A stretch of DNA of 7,765 nt from JACJYE01 sp964432875. GTDB taxonomy: Bacteria; Bacteroidota; Bacteroidia; Chitinophagales; Saprospiraceae. The stretch covers positions 1 through 7,765 of the forward strand of contig CAYSPJ010000184.1 of NCBI GenBank assembly GCA_964432875.1, given 5' to 3'. This document shows positions 1 to 5,216 of the stretch, one piece after another (within the stretch, counting starts at the first letter, position 1; each line of letters begins with the position of its first letter). The notes under the pieces were generated by a model that had not been told where the DNA came from, did not search any database, and was given only the letters and a program-made list of their open reading frames with translations. The position numbers were made by a program, and so were the translations under genes.

Positions 1-98
1 ACCCTGCTGCGCATCCCCGAGCAAGCTTGGGTCACGTTGCCCACTTCAGCTGGGGACTAGAAATGGTGGGAACGGAATTTTGATTATGCAACAGCCTA

Positions 99-147
99 GA
101 TGGCATCCCTGCCTTAGCCGCCTTCCACTGAAGGGATGCCATCCCTT
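99..147. repeat. Inverted repeat over the 3' end of the hydrogenase protease gene
   Basis: The 12-nt arm gatggcatccct (99-110) is perfectly complementary to agggatgccatc (132-143), with a 21-nt loop. The right arm is also part of a 17-nt odd palindrome (131-147: aagggatg, c, catccctt). The structure straddles the minus-strand stop codon at 114-116 and encodes the last residues of the protease. It could act as an operon-end hairpin, but no T-tract follows it on the minus strand, so a classical intrinsic terminator is not supported. The remaining sequence at 1-98 shows no gene. Confidence 0.6.
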
Positions 148-641
148 TCAGCCAGCAAGCCCCCGGCCAAGCCAAGGACCTGTTGCTCCAGCTCGGGCAT
201 GACGGCCTCGATGGCGGGCGACAGGCCGATGTACAGGTCCTGTAGCTCCGCGATAGAAACGACGAAAAGGTGGATGATGGGCAAGCGTCCAAGGATATGC
301 AGCCCCTCGACCAAGTCGCGCAGCCCGATGTCGTGGGTGCTCATGGCGCGGGGGAAATCGGCGGCAAAGCGGGGCTGTAGCAGGCGGATAGTGCCGGGGG
401 GGCGATCGTCCAGCGTCGCGTCGATCATAATCAGGCAGGGGTATTCCTCAAAATAGGGCATGAGGTGAAAGCCGCCGGTGCCTCCGTCCAGCACGGCAGC
501 GCCAGGGGGCAGCTCGCGCTTTTCCAGGCGCTGGGCGAGGTGTACCCCGAGCCCTTCATCCCCCATCAGCAGATTGCCGATGCCGAGGATGAGGAGCCGA
601 GGGTAGTGGGGAATGCTATGCGTCTCAGTTTCTGTCAGCAC
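114..641 (-). CDS. hyaD: [NiFe]-hydrogenase maturation endopeptidase (HyaD/HybD/HoxM family, peptidase M52)
   Basis: This 175-residue protein has the usual length for the nickel-dependent proteases that remove the C-terminal peptide of the hydrogenase large subunit once the NiFe site is loaded. The N-terminal signature GIGNLLMGDEG is at residues 20-30. By alignment from memory with E. coli HybD (Glu16, Asp62, His93), the nickel-sensing ligands are Glu29 (GDE), Asp74 (MIDA) and His103 (STHDIGL). LDGGTGG (51-57) is another family motif. The start is a GTG at 639-641, six bases after the cytochrome b stop, and no ATG lies between that point and the signature, so the two genes are probably co-transcribed and translationally close. 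It is the last gene of the operon and its target is the large subunit encoded upstream. The final residues are encoded by an inverted repeat, so the C-terminal tail may be non-native. The symbol is by family; hybD or hoxM would fit equally. Confidence 0.93.
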   Translation of the reverse strand: MLTETETHSIPHYPRLLILGIGNLLMGDEGLGVHLAQRLEKRELPPGAAVLDGGTGGFHLMPYFEEYPCLIMIDATLDDRPPGTIRLLQPRFAADFPRAMSTHDIGLRDLVEGLHILGRLPIIHLFVVSIAELQDLYIGLSPAIEAVMPELEQQVLGLAGGLLAERDGIPSVEGG

Positions 642-647
642 GGTGGG

Positions 648-1373
648 TTAGGTTTGAGCGGTTTCCTCTTCCAGTTCCCGTTCTGCTTCCAGCTCCTTTT
701 CAAAGACTTCTTCCTCGATAAATTTCCATCCGCCGAACATGGAGGACACTTCGCCCCGGCCTTCAACATAATCGTGGTACATGACCAGATAGACGTGCAC
801 GATGGTGAAAAGGATGAAGAACCACATAATGGCATGGTGGATTTGGCGTAGCATAAAATCGCCGCCGACGATTCCTGGTACCCAAGCAAACAAGGCGGGC
901 AGCCACCAATCGCTCATGCTAGCGTAGAGGCCGAAGCCAGTGATGGCCTGCACCGCAAAAGCGATGAAGGTGAGGAAGTAGATAAAGCCGGCCAAGGGGT
1001 TGTGCCCTACTGCCAGGTGGTCCTTGTCCTTTTTGAGGAAGATGTCGATTTTGACGACTTCCCACATCTCCTGGAAATACTTTTTAGTGGTGGGGATGAA
1101 GTTCTTCCAGTCGGCATATTTATTGCCAACGAAGCCCCAGTAGATGCGGAAGATGAAGTTGAAGATGAAAATATAGGCCGCTACAAAATGGATGAAGCGC
1201 ACCGTGCCAAACCAGTAGCTGAAAGAGGCCTCTTCGGCCGATTGGATGCCCGGCGGCCGGGCGATGACATAACCGGTCACGCAGAGCACGACGATGCACA
1301 GGGCGTTTAGCCAATGGTAAAACCGTACGGGCAATTCCCATACAAATACGCGGCGGAGATTGTGCTTGCTCAT
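648..1373 (-). CDS. hyaC: Ni/Fe-hydrogenase b-type cytochrome subunit (HyaC/HupC/HydC family)
   Basis: This 241-residue integral membrane dihaem cytochrome b should anchor the hydrogenase and carry electrons from the small subunit to the quinone pool. Four hydrophobic segments are visible at about residues 22-39, 58-80, 127-150 and 175-198. Candidate haem ligands are His20 (RFYHW), His62 (RFIHF), His179 or His180 (QIHH) and His193 (IVHVY). The spacings His20-His62 (42) and His179-His193 (14) match Wolinella HydC (His25/67 and His186/200, recalled from the literature). The C-terminus ends in an unusually acidic tail (about 220-237, mostly Glu) that could be a short cytoplasmic helix. ATG at 1371-1373. 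A 243-bp repeat-bearing spacer separates it from the large subunit gene, while the protease gene follows after six bases. The identification is firm; only the exact third haem ligand is uncertain. Confidence 0.95.
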   Translation of the reverse strand: MSKHNLRRVFVWELPVRFYHWLNALCIVVLCVTGYVIARPPGIQSAEEASFSYWFGTVRFIHFVAAYIFIFNFIFRIYWGFVGNKYADWKNFIPTTKKYFQEMWEVVKIDIFLKKDKDHLAVGHNPLAGFIYFLTFIAFAVQAITGFGLYASMSDWWLPALFAWVPGIVGGDFMLRQIHHAIMWFFILFTIVHVYLVMYHDYVEGRGEVSSMFGGWKFIEEEVFEKELEAERELEEETAQT

Positions 1374-1616
1374 ATCTTGATGCTTTATAGTTCAAATTTT
1401 CTCGCTTTCGCTTTTCACGGGCCGGTCGGGGACCCGGCGAAGGGCGCAAAGGGCAACGTACATCCGGGATATACCCTGTTTCGCGGGATGTCTCTTTTCA
1501 GTTGCAGTTCCAACTGCCCTGCTTCGGCTTCGCTCAGCAACTGCCTATTGGCGACTGCCCAGCGCGTACTCGCTACGCTCATCCGGGATACCCTTCGGGC
1601 GACTGCATGCTGCCAA
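1374..1616. other. Repeat-bearing spacer inside the hydrogenase operon, no gene
   Basis: These 243 bases separate large subunit and cytochrome b genes that normally sit close together. Open frames through it are short and lack family resemblance. It contains catccgggatataccc (1461-1476) and a near-copy catccgggataccc (1580-1593), a hairpin gcagtt-cc-aactgc (1504-1517), a 5-bp GC hairpin (1421-1425/1434-1438), and two related units at 1521-1537 and 1567-1582. The 12 or so bases just before the cytochrome start are AT-rich and may form its translation leader. Confidence 0.6.
1461..1593. repeat. Pair of direct repeats, 119 bp apart
   Basis: Copy one, catccgggatataccc, is at 1461-1476. Copy two, catccgggataccc, is at 1580-1593 and differs only by loss of one AT dinucleotide. 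They bracket the hairpin and degenerate repeat units in the spacer between the large subunit and cytochrome b genes. They could be remnants of an intergenic repeat element; no coding capacity is seen between them. Confidence 0.5.
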
Positions 1617-3335
1617 CTACAATACCTTCGCCTTGCCCACATGCTTGCCTTCCTCATCATAGAGGTGGACGGCGCAGGCCAGGCAGGGGTCGAAGGAGTG
1701 GATGGTGCGGATAATCTCCAGCGGCTGGTGCGGGTCGTGTACCGGGGTGTCGATCAGCGAGGATTCGTAGGCCGACATTTTGCCTTCCGGGTCGCGGGGC
1801 GAAGCATTCCAGGTGCTGGGCACCACCAATTGGTAGTTCTCCAGTTTCTGGTCCTTGATGACGCACCAGTGGGCCAGGGCGCCGCGGGGGGCCTCCATGT
1901 GGCCCACGCCCTGAGCGGAGCTTTCCCAGCGGTCGGGGTTGAACTTAGTGGTATCGGCCATACGCGTATCGCCGTTGCGGATATTGGTCAGCAGGGCTTC
2001 GTAAAATTCCATGCCCCATTGTGCTACCAGCAGGCTCTCCAGGCCGCGGGCGGCGGTGCGCCCCAGGGTAGAGAAGAGGGCGGTGGCGGGCACGCCTAGC
2101 TTGGCGAGGGTGCTGTCCACCACTTCTTTGTAATCTTCGCGGCCGCGGGCGTAGCCGACCAGTACGCGGGCCAGCGGGCCCACTTCCATAGCGTGGCCTT
2201 TCCAGCGCGGCGTCTTGAGGTAGCTGTATTTCTGTTCTACGTCCAGGTGCTCATAGGGCGGCTTGGGGCCGGTGTATTTGATGTTGGTCTCGCCTTTCCA
2301 GGGGTGTAGGCCCACTTCGTTGCCCTCCGCGTACTCGTACCAGGAGCGGCTGACGAATTCCTTGATCTCCTCGTCCAGGCGCAGGTCCACCTCATAGACC
2401 TGGCTAAGGTCTTTGTTGAGGATGGCGCCGCCGGGGAATTTAAAGCTGGAGGGGTCGCGATAGCCGTTGGTGGGCAGGTCGCCATAGACCAGGTAGTTGC
2501 CCAGGCCTCCGCCGATGGCGCCCCAGTCGAGGTAGTAAGGGGCGATGGCAAGCAAGTCGGGGATATAAACCTGTTCGATGAAACGCTTGCCTTCTTCCAG
2601 CAGCCTGCCGACCATAGCCAGACGCTCGGCATTGATAGCGCCGACATCATCGAGGTTGATGGAACAGGCCATGCCGCCCACCAGGTAGTTGGGGTGGGGG
2701 TTCTTACCGCCAAAGATGGTGTGGATCTTGACGATCTCCTTTTGCCATTCCAATGCCTCCAGATAGTGCGCCAGGCCGATGAGGTTGATTTCGGAAGGCA
2801 ATTTATAGGCGGGGTGCCCCCAATAGCCGTTGGCAAAAATGCCTAGTTGGCCGCTCTCGACGAATTTCTTGATGCGTTTTTGTAAATCAGAAAAATAACC
2901 CGGTGAGCTATTGGGCCAGTTGGAGATGCTCTGGGCGATTTCCGAAGTTTTCTTCGGGTCGGCGTTCAGGGCATCCACCACATCCACCCAGTCCATAGCG
3001 TGGAGGTGGTAGAAGTGCACCACGTGGTCGTGCATGAACTGGCTGCAGTCCATGATATTGCGTACCAGTTCGGCATTGGGCGGGATGGCGATGTCGAGGG
3101 CGTCTTCTACAGAGCGGCAGGAAGCCAGGGAATGGACGGTGGTGCACACTCCGCACACGCGCCCGACAAAAGCCCAGGCGTCGCGGGGGTCGCGGCCTTG
3201 CAGGATGCGCTCGATGCCGCGCACCATAGTGCCGGAGCTATAAGCGTCCGTGATTTTGCCATCTTTGATTTCTGCTTCGATGCGCAGGTGGCCTTCTATC
3301 CGGGTGACCGGGTCAACGACGATTCTTTCGCTCAT
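1617..3335 (-). CDS. hyaB: [NiFe]-hydrogenase large (catalytic) subunit, group 1 membrane-bound uptake type
   Basis: This 572-residue subunit holds the NiFe(CN)2CO centre where H2 is split. The N-terminal metal motif RVCGVCTTVH (59-68) supplies Cys61 and Cys64, and the C-terminal motif DPCLACAVH (549-557) supplies Cys551 and Cys554, completing four cysteine ligands. The conserved RIEGH (12-16) provides the glutamate seen near the active site in this family. Maturation should cut after His557, releasing a 15-residue peptide ending in KAKVL; the presence of this peptide implies a processing protease, and one is encoded at 114-641. Length and both motifs are full and typical of group 1 enzymes; no frameshift is seen. 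ATG at 3333-3335, preceded by an A-rich leader with no obvious Shine-Dalgarno site. The small subunit gene is upstream in the same operon but separated by 260 bp of inserted sequence. It has no signal peptide of its own and should be exported with the small subunit by the Tat system. Confidence 0.97.
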   Translation of the reverse strand: MSERIVVDPVTRIEGHLRIEAEIKDGKITDAYSSGTMVRGIERILQGRDPRDAWAFVGRVCGVCTTVHSLASCRSVEDALDIAIPPNAELVRNIMDCSQFMHDHVVHFYHLHAMDWVDVVDALNADPKKTSEIAQSISNWPNSSPGYFSDLQKRIKKFVESGQLGIFANGYWGHPAYKLPSEINLIGLAHYLEALEWQKEIVKIHTIFGGKNPHPNYLVGGMACSINLDDVGAINAERLAMVGRLLEEGKRFIEQVYIPDLLAIAPYYLDWGAIGGGLGNYLVYGDLPTNGYRDPSSFKFPGGAILNKDLSQVYEVDLRLDEEIKEFVSRSWYEYAEGNEVGLHPWKGETNIKYTGPKPPYEHLDVEQKYSYLKTPRWKGHAMEVGPLARVLVGYARGREDYKEVVDSTLAKLGVPATALFSTLGRTAARGLESLLVAQWGMEFYEALLTNIRNGDTRMADTTKFNPDRWESSAQGVGHMEAPRGALAHWCVIKDQKLENYQLVVPSTWNASPRDPEGKMSAYESSLIDTPVHDPHQPLEIIRTIHSFDPCLACAVHLYDEEGKHVGKAKVL

Positions 3336-3350
3336 GATGTGGTTTTTTTA

Positions 3351-3397
3351 GCTGCGAGTTGCGAGCTGCGAGTTGCGAGTTGCGAGTTGCGAGTTGC
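3351..3397. repeat. Heptanucleotide tandem array, unit TGCGAGT
   Basis: Six consecutive 7-bp copies (3353-3394) plus a partial copy, one with a T-to-C change at its last base. The array lies 15 bases upstream of the large subunit ATG (as read on the minus strand) and just downstream of the four-helix-bundle remnant. It is in inverted orientation to the shorter array at 3556-3583. Confidence 0.9.
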
Positions 3398-3402
3398 AGA
3401 CA

Positions 3403-3555
3403 TCATTTGTCTAATTGGATCAAGTACTTCGTGAGCATTTTTTGCTCTTGGTCAATTTCGTCAAGCAGTCTTTCGATCAATTCTGTAGAGGAATATTGGC
3501 GCATTTGAGCGACCAAGACCTGCGTTTCTAATTCAAATGAAGAACCATAGGCTAT
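3403..3555 (-). pseudogene. C-terminal remnant of a four-helix-bundle (S23/IVP-like) protein
   Basis: About 50 residues ending at a TGA (3403-3405) match the C-terminal part of the small four-helix-bundle family related to proteins encoded in 23S rRNA intervening sequences, usually about 120 residues long. The recognisable stretch begins GSSFELETQVLVAQ and continues through a helical segment with IERLLDEIDQEQKML to YLIQLDK. The N-terminal two helices are missing: upstream of codon ATA (3553-3555) the frame runs straight into the heptad array 3556-3583, and only a TTG (3589-3591) could start it. I therefore read it as a 5'-truncated gene caught between inverted heptad arrays inside the hydrogenase operon, not a functional operon member. 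The family assignment rests on pattern recognition of a short segment. Alternative: a shortened but expressed peptide. Confidence 0.62.
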
Positions 3556-3583
3556 CTCGAACCTCGAACCTCGAAACTCGCAT
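3556..3583. repeat. Heptanucleotide tandem array, unit CTCGAAC, inverted relative to the array at 3351-3397
   Basis: Four 7-bp units are seen: CTCGAAC, CTCGAAC, CTCGAAA, CTCGCAT. The segment ctcgaaactcgca (3570-3582) is complementary to the left array at 12 of 13 positions, with a perfect 8-bp core (3575-3582 against 3353-3360). In the minus-strand transcript the two arrays could pair and loop out the remnant gene. It lies 12 bases downstream of the small subunit stop codon. Confidence 0.8.
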
Positions 3584-3595
3584 CTCCTCAACAGC

Positions 3596-4720
3596 TTATT
3601 CTGATAAATCCTTTTCCGATTCCTTCCCCTCCTGCACCAGGTTATCGATCAGCTTTTTCTTGCGCAGGTTGGTGCCGATAGCGTGGGCAGCGATCCCTGC
3701 TACGGTGACGCCAGCGGCGGCCGCGCCGATCTTATCAGCATTGCTTTCGATGCCGAAGCCAGGGAAATTGGTGATGCGCCGGTAGAACGGCCCATTATCC
3801 CAGAAGCTATCCTCGCTGCAGCCGATACAGCCGTGGCCGGACTGGATGGGGAAGCTCACGCCGTTGTTCCACTTGGTGACTCCGCAGGCGTTGTAGGTCA
3901 TCGGCCCGCGGCAGCCTACTTTGTAGAGGCAGTATCCTTTCTTGGCGTTCTGGTCGTCAAAGCTTTCGACGAACAAGCCGGCATCGTAATAGGGCCGGCG
4001 GTAGCAGCTATCATGTACGCGCTTGGAGTAGAAGGCCTTTGGCCGCCCAATGCGGTCCAGTTCCGGGATGCGCCCAAAAGTAATCAGGTGGACCAGCACG
4101 CCGGCCATTACTTCTCCGATGGGCGGGCAGCCCGGCACCTTTATAATAGGCTTGCCTTTGACGAGTTTGTGGATGGGGGTAGCGCCAGTGGGGTTGGGCT
4201 TGGCAGCCTGTACGCAGCCGTTGCAGGCGCAACTGCCCCAACCGATGATCGCCTTGGCGCCGGCGGCGGCATCCTGCAGGATCTGCTCGGCCGATTTGCC
4301 GCCGATACAGCAGTACACGCCATCGTCATAAACGGGCACGGAGCCTTCCACGCAGAGGACGTATTCACCATAATAATCTTTCATGGTTTTTTCCATGGCT
4401 GCTTCTGCCTGATGGCCGGAAGCCGCCATGAGCGTCTCGGTATAGTCCAGCGAGATTTTATCCAATACGATATCTGCTACAATCGGGTGGGAAGAGCGGA
4501 TGAAGGATTCGCTGCAGCAGGTGCATTCCTGGAAGTGTAGCCAAATGACGGGTACCCGGGGTTGGGTCATCAGGGCTTTGGTCACCTGGGCTACGCCCGT
4601 GCTTTCCAGCCCCATATAGGCAGCCATGGTGGCGCAGAATTTCATGAAATCCCGGCGGGAATAGCCTTTGCGGCGCAGATCTTCGTAGTAGGTGGGCCTC
4701 TTTGTGGAAGGAGCAGTCAT
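3596..4720 (-). CDS. hyaA: [NiFe]-hydrogenase small subunit, Tat-exported, with six-cysteine proximal cluster motif (oxygen-tolerant type)
   Basis: This 374-residue subunit conducts electrons from the active site through three Fe-S clusters. A Tat signal is present (SRRDFMKF, 21-28) with a hydrophobic stretch to about residue 50. Proximal cluster cysteines are Cys66, Cys68 and Cys69 (ECTCCSES), Cys164 and Cys169 (GSCACNGCVQ) and Cys198 (PGCPP). Aligned from memory to E. coli Hyd-1, these equal Cys17/19/20/115/120/149, so both supernumerary cysteines (19 and 120) that define the [4Fe-3S] cluster of oxygen-tolerant enzymes are there. Distal [4Fe-4S] ligands: His236, Cys239, Cys264, Cys270. Medial [3Fe-4S] ligands: Cys279, Cys298, Cys301. 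A small-residue-rich segment (about 330-350) followed by NLRKKK is the C-terminal membrane anchor that docks on cytochrome b. ATG at 4718-4720; first gene of the operon, reading away from the divergent promoter region. Cys166 is an additional cysteine where Hyd-1 has serine. Confidence 0.97.
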   Translation of the reverse strand: MTAPSTKRPTYYEDLRRKGYSRRDFMKFCATMAAYMGLESTGVAQVTKALMTQPRVPVIWLHFQECTCCSESFIRSSHPIVADIVLDKISLDYTETLMAASGHQAEAAMEKTMKDYYGEYVLCVEGSVPVYDDGVYCCIGGKSAEQILQDAAAGAKAIIGWGSCACNGCVQAAKPNPTGATPIHKLVKGKPIIKVPGCPPIGEVMAGVLVHLITFGRIPELDRIGRPKAFYSKRVHDSCYRRPYYDAGLFVESFDDQNAKKGYCLYKVGCRGPMTYNACGVTKWNNGVSFPIQSGHGCIGCSEDSFWDNGPFYRRITNFPGFGIESNADKIGAAAAGVTVAGIAAHAIGTNLRKKKLIDNLVQEGKESEKDLSE

Positions 4721-4747
4721 ACGGCGATAAGGTTTATGTTGAAGTAA

Positions 4748-4761
4748 AAGGCAAAAGCCTT
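4748..4761. other. Short hairpin in the hydrogenase operon leader
   Basis: aaggc (4748-4752) and gcctt (4757-4761) pair around an aaaa loop, about 28 bases upstream of the small subunit ATG. It would lie in the 5' untranslated leader if transcription starts near 4780. Its role is unknown; the stem is only five base pairs. Confidence 0.35.
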
Positions 4762-4783
4762 ATTTCTTTTCATGCATTAGGCG

Positions 4784-4791
4784 CAAAAAAA
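4784..4791 (-). promoter_or_regulatory. Candidate -7 element for the hydrogenase operon
   Basis: Read on the minus strand this is TTTTTTTG, one mismatch from the Bacteroidota consensus TAnnTTTG. It lies in a run of nine T, which makes the match easy to get by chance. If used, transcription would begin near 4780 with a leader of about 60 bases, and the box at 4815-4826 would be centred about 41 bases upstream of the start. Confidence 0.3.
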
Positions 4792-4814
4792 AATGATATT
4801 TAGGCGTTTGTTTA

Positions 4815-4826
4815 TGACATCAATCA
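4815..4826. promoter_or_regulatory. Candidate Crp/Fnr-family operator, hydrogenase side
   Basis: TGACATCAATCA has the TGA-N6-TCA layout shared by Crp and Fnr family sites. Its centre (4820.5) is 36.5 bases from the last base of the candidate minus-strand -7 element, a typical position for activation by contact with RNA polymerase. It is a weaker match to the Fnr consensus than the neighbouring box. Confidence 0.35.
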
Positions 4827-4835
4827 ACCTTTGGG

Positions 4836-4849
4836 GTGATTTTTATCAA
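4836..4849. promoter_or_regulatory. Candidate Fnr-like operator, accessory-gene side
   Basis: GTGATTTTTATCAA matches the Fnr consensus TTGAT-N4-ATCAA at 9 of 10 defined positions. Its centre (4842.5) is 22 bp from the first box, about two helical turns, and 36.5 bases from the last base of the plus-strand -7 candidate at 4872-4879. The cognate regulator is not in this window. Confidence 0.45.
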
Positions 4850-4905
4850 CTATAAAGCGAATGCCCCCTGGTATTTTTGGTAGTGTATCCTTTATCAACC
4901 ATAAA
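4842..4905. repeat. 15-bp direct repeat in the divergent promoter region
   Basis: tttatcaactataaa (4842-4856) and tttatcaaccataaa (4891-4905) differ at one position and start 49 bp apart. The first copy overlaps the Fnr-like box; the second lies between the candidate transcription start and the ATG at 4917 and retains only one TCA half-site. It could be a second regulator site or a duplicated leader segment. Confidence 0.5.
4872..4879 (+). promoter_or_regulatory. Candidate -7 element for the plus-strand accessory genes
   Basis: TATTTTTG matches the Bacteroidota -7 consensus TAnnTTTG exactly. No TTTG -33 element is found at the usual spacing (about 19-21 bases upstream), which would fit an activator-dependent promoter. 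Transcription would begin near 4883, giving a leader of roughly 34 bases. Confidence 0.4.
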
Positions 4906-4916
4906 AAAGCAAAACA

Positions 4917-5116
4917 ATGATCTGGAAAAACACCCTGTCTTCTGCACTTTTGATTCTTTTGCCTTTTTTGGCGCAGGCCCATGGAGGGCATGGCCATTTC
5001 CCCGGCCATGAGTTGGCCCACTACCTGGCTTCGCCGGGCCATGCTATTCCCATCCTGGCTGTATTAGTATTATCTATAGTGGTCATAGTGGCTCGTCAGC
5101 GCGCCTGGGCGAAGAA
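4917..5116 (+). CDS. Small His-rich exported membrane protein, truncated by the scaffold gap
   Basis: Sixty-six residues are visible before the run of N. A signal peptide is clear: Lys4, a hydrophobic core (about 8-18), and an AQA cleavage site at 19-21. The mature N-terminus would be histidine-rich (His22, 25, 27, 31, 35 and 42) and precedes one hydrophobic segment (about 43-59) ending in positive charges. The start of the mature chain, with AHGGHG and spaced histidines before a membrane segment, recalls the nickel-permease-like HupE/UreJ family, but those have several membrane helices, so this may be a shortened relative or an unrelated metal-binding peptide. It is the first gene on the accessory side of the divergent promoter, which suggests a role in metal supply or hydrogenase assembly. 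ATG at 4917 follows an A-rich leader. Its C-terminus is unknown; the open frame through the gap into hypB is accidental, since the gap length is arbitrary. Confidence 0.7.
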
Positions 5117-5216
5117 NNNNNNNNNNNNNNNNNNNNNNNNNNNNNNNNNNNNNNNNNNNNNNNNNNNNNNNNNNNNNNNNNNNNNNNNNNNNNNNNNNNN
5201 NNNNNNNNNNNNNNNN
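5117..5216. other. Assembly gap of exactly 100 N
   Basis: A run of exactly 100 N is the conventional placeholder for a gap of unknown length. It hides the end of the small membrane protein gene and the start of hypB, and may hide hypA, which often precedes hypB. Confidence 0.95.

Noticed and set aside
1415..1660. Minus-strand open frame bridging the end of the large subunit and the spacer
   Set aside because: Overlaps the large subunit in another frame and then runs through repeat sequence; composition is repeat-derived and no motif is seen.
3351..3397. Heptad array as a CRISPR array
   Set aside because: Units are 7 bp, directly abutting and without spacers; no cas genes are present.
3683..4540. 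Long plus-strand frame (285 codons) antisense to the small subunit
   Set aside because: It is a shadow of the well-supported hydrogenase small subunit on the other strand; high GC at third positions keeps the antisense frame open.
4748..4761. Hairpin as an intrinsic terminator on the plus strand, followed by T-rich sequence
   Set aside because: No plus-strand gene ends upstream; it lies in the leader of the minus-strand operon and the stem is only 5 bp.
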